A DNA stretch of 64,000 nt from Antedon mediterranea. Lineage: Eukaryota > Echinodermata > Crinoidea > Comatulida > Antedonidae. Position 1 is the first letter of the stretch, and each line of letters opens with the position of its first letter. Of this stretch, positions 47,801 through 59,267 are shown piece after piece. The position numbers were made by a program, and so were the translations under genes. Location of the stretch: NCBI RefSeq assembly GCF_964355755.1, contig NC_092679.1:20512932-20576931 (forward strand), in the 5' to 3' direction. The notes under the pieces are model-generated. The model was not told the origin of the DNA and made no database searches. It saw nothing but the letters and a program-made list of their open reading frames with translations.

Positions 47801-50526
47801 AAATATTGTCTAGTTCAAGAAGAGACTATGTCTGTTACATCAATCATGACAAATGTAATTCATTAGAAGGATGCGATTGAAATAAAACTTAATTATTCTT
47901 TTGAAATTCATCATTGAACCACCATCCAAGTAACTGACAACTGGCTACGGTCAAGTAATTAGGTTAAAATTGATCTTTTACAATAATGAAATCAATGAAA
48001 TAACAACGTCGATTACTTTAATTATTATTAATAGGGTCGTAATGGAAAGGGTAGTATTTTTGTCTGGGCGTCTGGAGATGGTGGACCAGATGACGACTGC
48101 AATTGTGACGGCTACGCTTCCAGTATGTGGACCATATCAATAAATTCAGCAATAAACGACGGTCGGACTGCCCTCTACGATGAATCCTGTTCATCAACTT
48201 TAGCCTCTACATTTAGTAATGGACGCAACAGACATCCAGAAGCTGGGGTGGTACGTAGAGATTAATATTATTCTGTTTGAATAAATCATTTATGCAACAA
48301 CCAATTGAATAGAACAGAATATAAGTTATAATACGGCTGTAACTGATTAAACATTGAGAACACTCCATTCAATAACTTAGAAAAATTAGCGCCCTCATCG
48401 GATTATTTTGATTTTATACCAAAGTCGATTGTAGATGTCTGTTGACAACTTTCATCTAATTTTTTTTTTTTTTTTATCACGGGTACTATTGGCCAATGTT
48501 AAAAGACACTTAACTGCTCAACCAATCAACTTTAGGTTATTAAAATACTTTTTCAACACGCTAAACATATTTAAAATACTTATATAATATAATATTTCTT
48601 AATTTATCGTTGATTTTTTAGGCAACAACGGATTTATATGGAAACTGCACATTGTCTCACTCTGGAACATCCGCCGCGGCACCGGAAGCTGCTGGTGTAT
48701 TTGCTTTGGCGTTGTCTGCAAAGTAAGTAACCCTTAGTTTGAGAAGGGTAATACAACTGCTAAAAATGATAGACGTGTTATATTTTTAAAAGCATCATGA
48801 TTTTAAACCTAATAGAGAATAAAGTGTATTTCAATTTACAAGCTTTAAGAGGATTTAATTTAACAAAAGGGCTTGTCACCGATGCTATCACAACAGTAAT
48901 TTTGTATGGCATTGTTCTTACAGTCGAAACCTTACATGGCGAGATTTGCAGCACATTACGGTGTTGACATCTGACCGCAAACAGCTCTACGACGAGGTCT
49001 ACCAATGGCAATGCAACGGTGTTGGATTGCAGTTCAACCACCTCTTTGGTTTTGGCGTTCTAGATGCAGGAAAAATGGTGAAAATGGCGGCAAAATGGGA
49101 GACTGTCAGCGAACGATTCCATTGCACCGGGGCATCATACACAGGAAAAAGGTTAGTGACATTCATTGTTTATCGAATTGTTTTATAAGTGGGTAGTATT
49201 AGTGAAGAAACTTAGCAGATCTTCACTATCAAACTCGAGCTGAGGTTGAGTTTGGCAAGGAAGTTTTTTTTCTTAAAATTTGTGTAGACCAGTTGAAGTG
49301 AACTTTGACCAGCTACAAAAGATCATTTAGAAACAAGACTTATAGTCTACACTAGCAAATTTCAACAAAATTGTTGTGCCAAAGAAGAGTTTGGTAAAAT
49401 GTTCTAGTTATACTAGGCCTTAGGGGACAGGAATATTAGTGACTGACTGGAAAAGACTGATTTAAATTCTTGAATAATAGGCTCATTTACAGATGATTCT
49501 GAGACGTACTGGTTCAGAGATCTTAACATCTACATTTCTATTAAGTACGACAGGAAAACTTTGGAATACATGTATAAAAGATGACTATTTTACATATAAA
49601 ATCTCTTTTTTTTCAACAGCACAATTCCAAATAGACTTGAAGGCCCTCCATTAGAACTTCGACTAAATACCGATGGTTGCAAAGATCAAGATAACGCCAT
49701 CAAGTATCTTGAACACGTCCAGGCAATAATAACCTTAAACTCAACCCGTAGAGGTGACGTGGTTATCAATCTGATCTCACCAATGGGAACTAATAGCATG
49801 TTGCTCAGCACCAGACCTCGGGATGACGATAACATTGTAGGTTTCCAGAGCTGGCCATTCATGACGACTCACACCTGGGGTGAAGACCCGAAAGGCGAGT
49901 GGACCCTACAGGTGTCAATGAATGGTAACCCCATCGAGCATGGCACACTCTTAGCTTGGACATTAGTTCTACATGGCACCAAAACGGCACCATACATCGA
50001 CGAAGCAAAGTCAAAATCACCCTGCAAAGACATCAAAAAGGATTCAGAAACAGACGAAGAAAAAGCTGCCGAGGACGACAAAACATTGACAAAGGAAGAA
50101 GAAGAACTCGATGATGCTATCGACAACGACATCATTTCAGAATCTGCCAAGATTAATTTAAATACAAATAAGAACACAGAGATTGGCCCAGATATGTTCC
50201 AACAGCCTCCGTACCCAAATATCAACCCAAATGTACAACAGCAGCTTCCCCCAAAGATTAACCCAGACATGTACAAGAACCCATTTTATTACAACGAACA
50301 GGAGGATATCAACTCATACCAACAACCTCTAGAAGGAGACTTCTCATATATGAGTAGATTTTCTGACAAATTTGACCCGGAAGAAGAACCATCGTATGAC
50401 AGTTTGGAACTTACTGGAAACGAACTATGGGAAGACGATGACAAGTTGAAAGAGATAATTCGTGACATATTGAAGGAGAAGGAACGTTACAGATCACGTG
50501 GTTCACGTCCCTATTATAGGATATGA
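35842..50526 (+). CDS. PCSK2: Proprotein convertase subtilisin/kexin type 2 (prohormone convertase 2), complete
   Basis: Ten exons: 35842-36024, 40705-40809, 41416-41574, 42828-42936, 43048-43162, 47115-47379, 48035-48250, 48622-48722, 48924-49151 and 49620-50526. All have GT-AG borders and consistent phases, giving 795 codons. PC2 cleaves prohormones and neuropeptide precursors at dibasic sites in secretory granules. Residues 1-27 are a signal peptide, then comes the propeptide ([10 protein letters not shown]...HGF). Its internal site is SRSRR (79-83) and the primary site KRSKR (107-111). The catalytic triad is D184, H225 and S401 (SGTSAAAP). D327 in ASGDGG replaces the oxyanion Asn of other convertases, the PC2 signature. 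The P domain holds RRGD (537-540). The acidic helix [11 protein letters not shown] (653-663) matches the PC2 sorting helix. A further tail of about 125 residues, rich in Pro, Asn, Tyr and acidic residues, makes it longer than the 638-residue human protein. Confidence 0.95.
38540..38717. mobile_element. TTAA-type MITE, copy in PCSK2 intron 1
   Basis: Nearly palindromic element of about 178 bp. The left end is AGCGTGGTTCTCACTAG and the right end CTAGTGTGAACCAAGC. The inner words ACGCAACGCAAGG, TGACCAATCACAAGCG and CGCTTGCGTTGCG are inverted about the centre. Flanked by GTAA on both sides, one mismatch from TTAA. Confidence 0.7.
38820..38995 (-). repeat. Dispersed repeat family R1, copy 2 (inverted)
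   Basis: Inverted relative of 2562-2735. It begins TATTGTCCCCCTGAAAAAATAAT and ends TTGGCTGCCAGCCAATGG. Lies in PCSK2 intron 1. Confidence 0.55.
39550..40240. repeat. Inverted pair of GCATGCGTA-containing repeats in PCSK2 intron 1
   Basis: 39555-39690 (GGCAAATTTGTTCGCGC..TACGCATGCGTA..CCCTCTCTGCGCATG..GGGCGAACAAATTCGCC) is itself palindromic. It is matched at 40110-40225 (ACGGATTTGTTCGCGCG..ATACGCATGCGTA..GAGAGGGATTTGGAAGATGG). They look like two members of one short inverted-repeat family. Confidence 0.55.
40840..41310 (+). repeat. Four degenerate tandem units in PCSK2 intron 2
   Basis: Units of about 115-130 bp share GAAATATTTAATCTAGTAGATT, TGAAAT.TAAGTCCAAAAGA and AAAGAAAGATTGATACATTACA. 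They fill most of the 606-bp intron between exons 2 and 3. Confidence 0.65.
42198..42377. mobile_element. TTAA-type MITE, copy in PCSK2 intron 3
   Basis: Same layout as 38540-38717. It is preceded (42137-42195) and followed (42380-42425) by half-elements of the same family (AGAACGCAGCGCAAAAACGTAAGCGC), so three or more insertions are nested or clustered. Confidence 0.65.
42426..42609. mobile_element. TTAA-type MITE, intact copy with TTAA duplication
   Basis: The element runs 42430-42605 and is flanked by TTAA on each side (42426-42429 and 42606-42609). Its terminal inverted repeats are GCGTGGTTCCCACTAG and CTAGTGGGAACCAAGC (15 of 16 match). TTAA duplication with short terminal repeats is the pattern of piggyBac-mobilised MITEs. 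It has no coding capacity. This is the best-preserved member of the family. Confidence 0.75.
43958..44110. mobile_element. TTAA-type MITE, degenerate copy in PCSK2 intron 5
   Basis: AGCTTGGTTCCCACAC..TGACGCAAGCGAGTTGACCAATAACAAGCGG..GCGTTGCGCTTACG..GTGGTTCTCAGTGGGAA. The family words are in the same order with many substitutions. A further, more decayed copy is recognisable at about 43225-43375. Confidence 0.5.
44213..44420 (+). repeat. Tandem duplication, about 107-bp unit
   Basis: Two units starting TAGTTTGATGGGTTCAA(G/A)AAATC and ending in TTTAACACTTCTTTTTTTCT pyrimidine tracts. In PCSK2 intron 5. Confidence 0.7.
44736..44995 (+). repeat. Tandem duplication, about 149-bp unit
   Basis: Two units containing AGAATTAGCTTAAGCCAT, ACGAAAGGAATACT and ATTATTTTCGTGC. 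In PCSK2 intron 5. Confidence 0.65.
46925..47026. mobile_element. Short MITE with 21-bp terminal inverted repeats
   Basis: GTTTTTCGAGCGTAATCCG at the left is matched by a perfect inverted copy, CGGATTACGCTCGAAAAAC, at the right, with a 60-bp AT-rich centre. It sits only 88 bp upstream of PCSK2 exon 6, near its branch-point region. Confidence 0.7.
47432..47718. mobile_element. TTAA-type MITE copies in PCSK2 intron 6
   Basis: One nearly complete degenerate copy (47440-47604) and an adjoining half-copy (47605-47718). The family words AGGACGCAACGCAAGG, CACTTGCGTTGCGC and AGTGGGAACCAAGC are present. They start about 55 bp after exon 6. Confidence 0.6.
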
Positions 50527-52825
50527 TGGCCTTGAAATATTTTATTTAATTTTATTTATATAGTAAAAAATTTATTATCAATTTTGATTAGGTTCCCCGA
50601 TTTGACAACATTTGTATTAGTGCATTTACGCGGTATCTTTGTATACCGCTGTCTTGTAACATCCACTCACAAGGCGTCTCAAATTAAAGTTAGGCTTAGC
50701 CTATTTATGTAGATTCACAGACGATCAATATGGGTTAGAAATAGCCAGTAGACTACCGTTGCTTATAAGACAAACTAATTTAGATAAACATAACGTCCAA
50801 AATACTTTTGCCTTGTATATTGTTTATATAGTTTTATCAGTTGCTATAATTATTATATTATAAGATATATTTTTGTCAGAAGAAATATTAGGATTAAATG
50901 ATCTACGAAGAAATAGATGAGAACATACTGAAGGCCCAAATAACAATAAATTATAAAACTTTTGAATGGGGTCCTAAACACCACACGTCATACATATCTT
51001 ATAATTGTTCTAAACACATGCCTTTTTGGCAAAATTTATTCGCAAAGTATGTTATGGTGTAATGAAAGGTCGAATTATATATTTATATGGGTCTCTATAC
51101 ATTTGTATATATAATTATATATAAGGTTATTACTACTATAAGAAAATAGGAAATATATAATGATATAACAGTGTCTTACCAATTACACGTTTTAATTGTA
51201 GCGGGTGTTATAGCGATCTCCTTTCAAATCTGCAAAATCCAAATTATATACCGACAGATTTTTTGTTGCGATTCAGAGGCCGCGGTGGAAACGGCTCGGT
51301 AGGTGCGGCGGCCGCGGTCTAAACATTTTGATAACGATCAGCAGAGTATTTCCAAACCTCTGGGTGGTTACTTTTTCCAAAAGGTTTATACATCCTTACC
51401 CTCAAGCATATGGGGGTTATTGAACAATCCTAACGCCGTACCAATCATTGAATGCCTTCGCAATATTTCGTTCATTAGAAAGTTAGGGCATACATATGTG
51501 AAAGTGTTTCAAACCAAAGCACATACAGTAGGCCTCTAATGTCGATCAAACAACAGAATGTGTGACGTCACACAATAAGCACGAGCACAATACCTTTTTT
51601 TTTGCACCTGGGAGGGATAGTATGCCTAATAGTCATATGTTTGCTGTAAAGTTAAATTAAAAGAGGTAGAGAAACAATTTTAAACATTCAATTTTAATCA
51701 GATGCACTGGAACTCCCAAGAAAGAAAGTTATATTTTTCGTAGTGTAGTTTTAGAATAATTATGGGTTACTACCTAAACCTTTCGATAATTTAATTTAGT
51801 TAATAAAGAGTTTTCCTAATTTACTTTTTAAAATAGTCATGTCTTGATCAGTATTGGAAGATTCTCTTTCGGGAACCAATAGGGACGTCCCATGGATAGG
51901 TGTCTAAACAAAGGAGAGCTGTTTCTACAGTAGTTTTAAAAGTACCTCATACCGCAACCGTGATCATAATTATTACTTTTTAAAAATATTTTGAAATTAA
52001 CTATTAATTATGAAATGATACGAAATAGTGGCATAAATGCATACAGATACAGTATTGATAAAAACTACCATTGACTCGCGGTTACAACGCGTGTATTAAT
52101 CATGTGGCACGTGATCATTCAAACACTTGTAAAATGTGTACATCGACAATACAGGTTTTAAATTATTTCTATCGTGCCAATAGAGTACCCATGTGCGCAT
52201 GCATAGACAATTGCGGTGTGCCTTGCTTGCTCGATTCCTCGACAAAATCCGAGACAAGACAAAACTGAGTCTTGCGCCAAAAAATGTTCGTGTGCAAAAC
52301 CTGATACAGTATAATGGACGCGCGCGTCCACTTTAGTGTAAATGCATCATGATGTCACTTGTGATACATGTTAGATAATTATTATATGAAGTTAAAAAGG
52401 AATTTATTCACTTGGTACATAGTTTTGCATTTAAAGTTTTACAATATGTCCTGTGTGAGCTTATGACATTGTTAGTAGGTTTGGTCGCCTCGACACAATC
52501 TCTACCTTATAGGTTCAATATCATGTTACGCATCAATAATCATGACTATAATAATGTCAACAACATGGCGACTGTCAACAATTAACATAGAAAAGAGGAG
52601 TAATCCTGGTCACAACATGGCGACTGTTACATTGTCGTGCATGTGTAGTTGATCATAAATAAAACCTGTATACTACTATGATGCCATGGTGTTTGTTTTA
52701 AGTAATGTAATTTAAAATATGTGCAATGTTATATTAATTATTAAAATTTATTGGCAAAATGAAAAGTTATGACATTTATTTGAACTAGAAAAGCAGTTGT
52801 GTGAACGGGAGCTGTGCTAGTCTGG
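50527..52825. other. PCSK2 3' flank and intergenic region
   Basis: Probable 3' UTR with an ATTAAA at about 50684 and AATAAA at about 50945. From 51240 to 51330 there is an isolated GC-rich patch (GGCCGCGGTGG, GGCGGCCGCGG). The open frame at 51303-51539 has no recognisable domain. Nothing else is supported. Confidence 0.4.
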
Positions 52826-52826
52826 G

Positions 52827-52988
52827 TTCCAGACGGAGTTTTGTCTTAATATTAGTAAAAAGATAAATATTTTGGCACATATGGCGTTTCATACGTATAC
52901 TTTAGCTTGTAGTTTCAGACAAAAATCGAAATAAAATCAAATAAATAAAAAAGGACAATGAATACAGACTTGGGGCAAGTCTATGCAT
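52827..52988 (+). repeat. Hairpin-ended repeat H1, copy 2
   Basis: Starts GTCTGGGTTCCAGAC (6-bp stem), passes through AAATATTTTGGCACATATGGCG and TTTCAGACAAAAATCGAAAT, and ends ACAGACTTGGGGCAAGTCT (7-bp stem). It matches 27588-27741 in both ends and interior. Non-coding, about 160 bp. Confidence 0.6.
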
Positions 52989-53056
52989 CATCCGTACAAT
53001 GAATATACACGCACCCTACAAATCGGCAGAGGTATTCTATATCTCAATGGCGCGCT

Positions 53057-56000
53057 TTATGAACTGCCTTTTTTCGTAATGGAATTATACGATTTTGGCA
53101 CTGTAGGTAATGGAGTCTGAACTTGAGTTGTTGGCGTGCCATTGAGTTGAGTACTTTCCCGCATTTTATCCTTTTCATGTTCTTCATCTGTTATTAAGTT
53201 CATTGACTCTTTTTCTGGCTGAACGTCGGTAAAATTCTGTAATCGGAAACAATTGACATTTAAATTCAGTAAAGGTCCATCTTGTCCTCTTAAGCGTGGT
53301 TCCCACTAGGACGCAAGGACGCAACGCTAAGTGATTTGACCAATCACAAGCGATAGATTATTCGAACAGGCGCATGTCATTGGTCATCTCGCTTGCGTTG
53401 CGTCTACTTCCTTGCGTTGCGTCCTAGTGGGAACCAAGCGTCAGATGGTTTCCAAATAATATACGCAACGACGCAAGGGCGTGAGCGCCAGACAACTAAT
53501 CACAACAAATGATCGATTATTATTCGAACTGTCGTTTGTCATTGGCCAACTCACTTGCGTTGCGCTTACGTCGTCCTTGCGTTAAGCCATGTGAATAAAG
53601 CTATAGCAAGCATTCGTTTCGGGACGGAGACGAAGACGAGGTTATTGCCTATATCTTAGCAGTGCCATATCTAGGCAATCGTATTGGTGCTATCCATAGG
53701 CCTACGTCATTGCCAGTGTATTGAAATGTATTTATTATTACCAAAGAACTTATAACACAAGAATCTCCTGTTCTTCAATTTGCATTCAAAACACAGTATC
53801 GGAAGTACAGGGTTAAAAGGTCAAACTGGGCGACGCCATTTCACAGCATGGAGCAGCGCCCCCTCCAAACTAGGAAGTCAATTACTCTACCCCCCTAGAG
53901 TATTAGCAGATCCCCTCTATGATTTTGACTTTCTAATTTGATGCGGGCGCCCTACTCCTCAGTCAATTACTCTATCCCCCCTAGAGCATTAGCAGATCCC
54001 CTCTATGATTTTGACTTTCTAATTTGATGCGGGCGCCCTACTCCATGGCTCACAATGGCGGCAACCATAGCCCTATTCTATCCCACAATGCCTTTCAAAA
54101 TTGTTACGCGCTTCGGACGAACAGGAGATTCTTGTGTTAAGTTCTTTGTTATTACTTTAAAGCGTGGTTCCCACTAGCCACGCAACGCAAGGACGTGACG
54201 TAACGCAACGCAAGTGAATTGACCAATCACAAGCGATGGCTTATTCGCTTGTGATTGCTAACTGTCTATAACTTCGCTTGTCATTGGTTAAAACGCTTGC
54301 GTTGCGTTTACGTCCTTGCGTTACGTTCTAGTGGGAACCAAGCTTCAAGCTTGGTTCCAACTGGTACGCAACGATGGATTATTCGAAGAGTCGCTTGTGA
54401 TGGGTCGACTTGCTTGCGTTGCGTCTACGGTCCTTGCGTTGCGTCCTAGTGGGGACAAACCTTAACTTACCCATCGTGCTAGACGAAACAGTACAAGAAA
54501 ACAGCACAATGAAACGCAATACACGATGCACGTGGTAGTCGAATTGTATTTTTCTATTAAGAATCCAGTCAGCACAGTGCCGATTCCTGGGCCTAGGTTG
54601 TGGAATAAGGAACATAAAAAGGCTATACATGTCGCAGTGAACTGTGGCGGGAATGAGTGAACTGTGTAAGATACCAAGGTGGTCCATACAGCAAAATATG
54701 ATGCTCCTAAATATGAAAAAAAATCATGACATCAGCTAGGAACTCTCCAATTACGTAGTAGAAAGAGTCGTGCACGTTATACCCTTACACAAGGTCAGGA
54801 TCGAACCCTGGACTTTTGGATCGGAAGACAAGAATGCTGACCAATCTACAGTTCCACTGATGTAATGAGGCAACATAAAGCAGTGTTATAATAAGCTTAA
54901 CACGGGCGTATGTATTAATGTTATGATGCATTACCTTATATAAAAAATTATAACGTCTAACTTTGTTAGGCCAATTTACACAGACGAGCGGAACGGTAAG
55001 CGGAAACCCGCGTGCTTGGTCCTAAGCGAGTTTCCGCTCCGCATTTTGTAAAAAAAAATAACATTCTTTCTATTATTGTATGTGTGTTTCCGCGTACCGT
55101 TTAACTTTACCGCGTACCGTTACCGCTCGTCTGTGTAAATTGGCCTTCACACGTCCATCATCAATACTATTATACATTGAACCCACATATGATTTATATA
55201 ATTATAAATATACACTCATACTAACCCATAACACACTCGATCGGAAGGATCAAGATAGGATTTGTCAGTATTCCTAATATGAAAAATCGAACAGCGTACA
55301 ACAGCAGCCCTAGTGTCAGTAAATTGATATGGCCTAGCCGTTCTAGGACAGCCGACTGGAAAAACAAGCCCCAGATCATCTCTGCGCTTGCTCGTAGAGC
55401 AGTTGCCGTTCCCATCAACAGCTGAGAGGCACCTGAGTGAAGACAACATTTTTTTTAGTTCTACCCCATTACACCTAATTCCTACCCGTTCATCCCCAAA
55501 AACTAAACCCCCATCCCCTTTGCGATTTCAATACCTCCTTCCCTGTATGAGCTGCAATTCATTCAATGCTTACCTATGTTTTCAAGATGCCAGTAAAAGT
55601 ACGAACCGAAGCTATTAACAATGCCAACAAACACAGCAAGAGCATAAACAGATACATTTTCCGGTTTGATAAGAATCATTACGAAATTCTTCACGTCATA
55701 TTCCTTATCATTTTGTATATTCTGTAAAATAAAGGTATAATTATAAAAATGGAAATCAAACGCTAAAAAAAAACTGAGCAAAATGCTTGCATAGACCGAT
55801 AGAGAGCGTGCTATCTACTAATTGAAGATACTCAACTCGAGATCCAAATCAGCTTGACGTTACGTCAGTATAGTATAATAATATAGGCTAACATAACATA
55901 TACAAACAATACACGTTTGAAAATGTTAATGCCGAAAAGATGATTTGCAAGCATTTCACCAAGTTAGTTCACTCGAAATTGAATGAACTTGAGAAAAGAC

Positions 56001-57443
56001 ACTTCCCTACACTTTCCCTTTCACACACAGGCCGGCGTTTACGAATTACCGCAATATTACCGTCTTACAGCTCTGTGTGAAAGGAAGGGGCTTAATTGGT
56101 TTAGAAACACTTACGTCATATTTAAGCGTGCATGCGATAGGTAATGCAGCTACATAGAAGCACGCCATTAGTATAAACGCACATCTGTAGTCAGTAAGAG
56201 TAAAATCAATGCCACAAATTGTGAAGACTTTCCGGAAGTATTGCAAAACACCACCGCTTAGCAGAGATCTAGGGTGAAAAATTATGTTATGCTATGTTAT
56301 ATAAATATGTTTATATTTGAAAACGCCGCCTATAGGCCTAAAGACAAGACGTACAGTAATTCACCTTATTCTTTGTAGTTATTACATTATTCATTCTTGA
56401 TTACAAATTCATAAAAGGTAAAGTCTCATTCTGATGGATATCCTCATCAATTTCAATAAACTATAGCAATTAACGATAACCTATATTTCCTTATCCTGGA
56501 GTTTAATTTTAGTCAAGCATACAATAGGAGGCTTTCAATTTGCAAGGGCCTAAGTACGTCATGTTGATTCATTATGCGCATGCGTGGATATTTGAACGTG
56601 TTTCTTCACTCCACAACTCAACACAGTGGTGGTTTTCTGGGAGTCGAGATGTCCATGACGAAACCTCGATTGACCTGAACAAGACATGGCATTGGTCGTC
56701 GCAAATAGAAAACTTTCTAATATAAAATCTTACCCAACGATCCATCCCAGAGAACCAAAAGATCTGAATTTGCTGTAAAATTTTGGGTTACCCTTTAATT
56801 CTCTTACGATAGCCACGTCTAGAGATGACAAGTTCGCCGCAAAAAACAGTTCGTAGAGAGTAATGGCGACCATAAATTCCCAAAACACGACCATTACACC
56901 ACGTTCATCATACAGCCATGTTTTATCTTCAAAGACTTTTTTTTCCACCATTATTTTTTCTAGCTCATTTAAATACGCTCTGCTGTACGCTGATTGGTTG
57001 AAAGTTGTTGAATAATTATATGAAACGCCGAGATTTGTCGCTAAATTCGATATAGCAATATCACAGGGTTCTCTTTCGGCAGGTGGTATAAAAATTACAG
57101 AAATGCCAAACAACATCGTTCCAATTATAGAAATTATAAAAACAAATCGCCAAATCTTAAAACGATCCGATATAAAGCCCCACATAGGTGTACAAAAGAA
57201 TCCCAATATGGGTCTGATTGTCAAAATTAAGCCTACTCTGAAGGCATCCAGTCCTAGCTGCCTGAGATACAGAGCAAGGAAGCGAGCTGTACAAGCTATT
57301 GCACCGTAAAGAAACACTGGAATGATTCGTAAAGCTACGTTTTCTTCTTTTAGTACTCTGCATATCCTCTGACGTAATGTTTCCGGCACGCCCTCTTGTG
57401 ATAACTCATCTTTAGCACCTGCGCTGGAACTTTCTGCCTTCAT
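53057..57443 (-). CDS. MFSD6-like major facilitator, complete six-exon gene
   Basis: Exons (minus): 57443-56734, 56268-56115, 55721-55574, 55432-55226, 54706-54471 and 53236-53057, with GT-AG borders, giving 544 codons. The protein is a multi-pass plasma or organelle membrane carrier of the MFSD6/LacY-like branch of the MFS; its substrate is not predictable. Exon 1 encodes a soluble leader, then FLYGAIACTARFLALYLRQLGLD (first helix), RPILGFFCTPMWGFISDRFK (the loop 2-3 signature) and FRSFGSLGWIVG. Exon 4 carries LLMGTATALRASAEMIWGLFFQ and LERLGHIN. Exon 5 carries FHNLGPGIGTVLTGFLIEKYNST. Exon 6 is a cytosolic acidic tail. The start ATG overlaps a TGACGTCA octamer. A tandem paralogue follows at 61315-63923. 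Confidence 0.88.
53288..53600. mobile_element. TTAA-type MITE copies in MFSD6-like intron 5
   Basis: 53288-53443 is a shortened copy with clear ends (TTAAGCGTGGTTCCCACTAGG and CTAGTGGGAACCAAGCG). 53455-53600 is a decayed second copy. Both lie within the intron between exons 5 and 6. Confidence 0.6.
53876..54043 (+). repeat. Tandem duplication, 85-bp unit
   Basis: Two almost identical units from AGTCAATTACTCTA to GATGCGGGCGCCCTACTCC, differing at only a few positions, so the duplication is recent. In intron 5 of the MFSD6-like gene. Confidence 0.85.
54159..54468. mobile_element. TTAA-type MITE pair ending at an MFSD6-like splice donor
   Basis: 54163-54345 is a near-full copy (AGCGTGGTTCCCACTAG to CTAGTGGGAACCAAGC). 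54349-54465 is an abutting shortened copy ending CCTAGTGGGGACAAAC-CTTAA. Its end lies within a few bases of the exon 5 donor (last exon base 54471). Confidence 0.65.
54770..54870 (-). repeat. tRNA-related SINE fragment
   Basis: The minus strand contains a B-box-like GGTTCGATCC in AGTCCAGGGTTCGATCCTGACC, and a TGGTCAGCATTC upstream of it in place of an A box. The cloverleaf is not complete. It lies in MFSD6-like intron 4. Confidence 0.4.
54968..55146. mobile_element. MITE with terminal repeats AGGCCAATTTACAC
   Basis: Left AGGCCAATTTACACAGACG and right CGTCTGTGTAAATTGGCCT are perfect inverted repeats continuing into AGCGG-AACGGTA. The centre has further GGAAACCCGCG/CGCGTACCG words. Length about 180 bp, in MFSD6-like intron 4. 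Confidence 0.7.
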
Positions 57444-59260
57444 GACGTCACAGTGTACTCTGAAACATTATTTTAAAGGTTTCGTTATCAATATAATACA
57501 ATAGATCCCTTATTAAGGGACACCTATCTACTATGGGATACTTTCTCCTTAAAGCTTGGTTCCCACTAAAGACGCATAACACAAGGACGTAGTCGCAACA
57601 CAAGCGGATTATTCATTAGTTTCAACATAATTCCACTTGCTATCAGGGTTATCACTGAACACTGAACACTAGGCCTACTGAATTCTCAATAGTTACAGTA
57701 TAACCCCTCATTGGGTCAATTCTATTCAGGGACATCACAGAAAATGAACAAGGAGCAATATATGTTTCACTAAGATCAACACCAGGGCACACCTCTATTG
57801 AGGGGACACTTTGTTTGGTTAATCAGTTGAACTTGTAATCACAAGTTAGGCTAAATTCAATATACGGCCTTTAATAATTGTACATGAACAGTATAGGGGT
57901 AGGTACTGTAAGTAACAAATACAGATCGATAGTAGGCTACACTTCACCAAATTAGCGGTAAACAGTATTATAAGAAAGCTATAACAGTTAGTCCAGCATA
58001 TTACAACGAATCGTTCAAATTCGTTAAATTATTTATGTTTGTCTTTTACGTGAGACATTTTCCAGAGCCTACCTATTTTAAATGGATGCTGTAGGCCGAA
58101 ATGGTCTATATAACGAGAATCGAATCCACTTATGCATTCATTATAAGGGCGAGTAAATCGCAGTGTGCTTACCTTTTTTAGGCCTATAACTCGTCTGTTC
58201 CTAACATTCAGTTCAGTTGTTTTTACATTCTATTACCGATACTGTTAACGTTTTAGTCTGCATATACTACCTACACTATTGACACACTCCAACTGTTTTG
58301 TCATTTATATTTAAAACGATGTATATTAAATAGCAAATCGGATATTCTTTGGAATTTTTTTTAAAGAGATTTGTATATGATAATTCGACCTTGGTTCATT
58401 GTATACCAAATGTTAGGATAAATACTTTTGACAATTGTGATTTTCACGCTGCTGCTCTAGCCCGCTACGTGACAAGAGATGACCCATTTATTAACTGAAA
58501 GCAAGCAGCAGTTATAGTACTAGATACTGACGTTTTTGCAAAAAAGCATTCTCGACTATAATTTATAGGTACCAGCTGCTGGACCCAAAAAAATGTCTGG
58601 GAAAAGAGTCTACCGGTTGAACGACAAATCCCAAAGCATTTCTGGTATTTATAATACTGTAATTCTCTGTCAGATAATCATTGAATTATTATCAAAACAG
58701 TCCACTGAAGTTTTTGTTTGTAATAGGATACTTCACACTTGAAGTATCTAGGCGTGGTGAAGTGACCCCCAGACTTGACCTTAGCAATAAAATAAACTAA
58801 AGTGACAGAAATTTAGACTGTGTCTCATATCAAAGTTATTCACTTCTGTAACAAAAAAATAATATTTATTCACATATAAGAAGAGAAAAGAAACGTTTAA
58901 TTATAACTAAAAAAACATTGTCTGACCGACAATTCAAGTATTTTTTGCTTTAAATTACATTTTTTCAGGTAAAATAACTATTATTTATGACAATAAAATG
59001 ACACATTCAAAAACAAAGTTGAAATAAAAAATATTTTTTTAGAGGGACAATATATCTTTAAAATTGTTAAGTCAATAAGAGAGGAGCGTTTTTTGTAAGA
59101 AATATTTCTTGTTTTATACAGATCTTTCACCTATAGTCTCTGTGACCGCGGTTAAGGTCGTTGGGTCTCTTCGCAATATTGATCATTTCACCAGTCCTCT
59201 CCAGAAGTCTCAGTTACCGTAAATCTTCTAATTGTAACTCTGGGTTATTATTCTTTGATT
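57444..59260. other. Upstream region of the MFSD6-like gene and intergenic spacer
   Basis: Contains a half-copy of the TTAA-MITE (57553-57610), loosely repeated GGGACACCT/GGGGACACT words (57515-57810) and R1 copy 3 (58925-59052: TTTTTTGCTTTAAATTAC, TTTTTTCAGGTAAAATAA, GGGACAATATA). No gene recognised. Confidence 0.45.
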
Positions 59261-59267
59261 GTTTTTT

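Noticed and set aside
51303-51539. 78-codon frame after PCSK2
   Set aside because: No recognisable domain and no splice or promoter support; begins in an isolated GC-rich patch.
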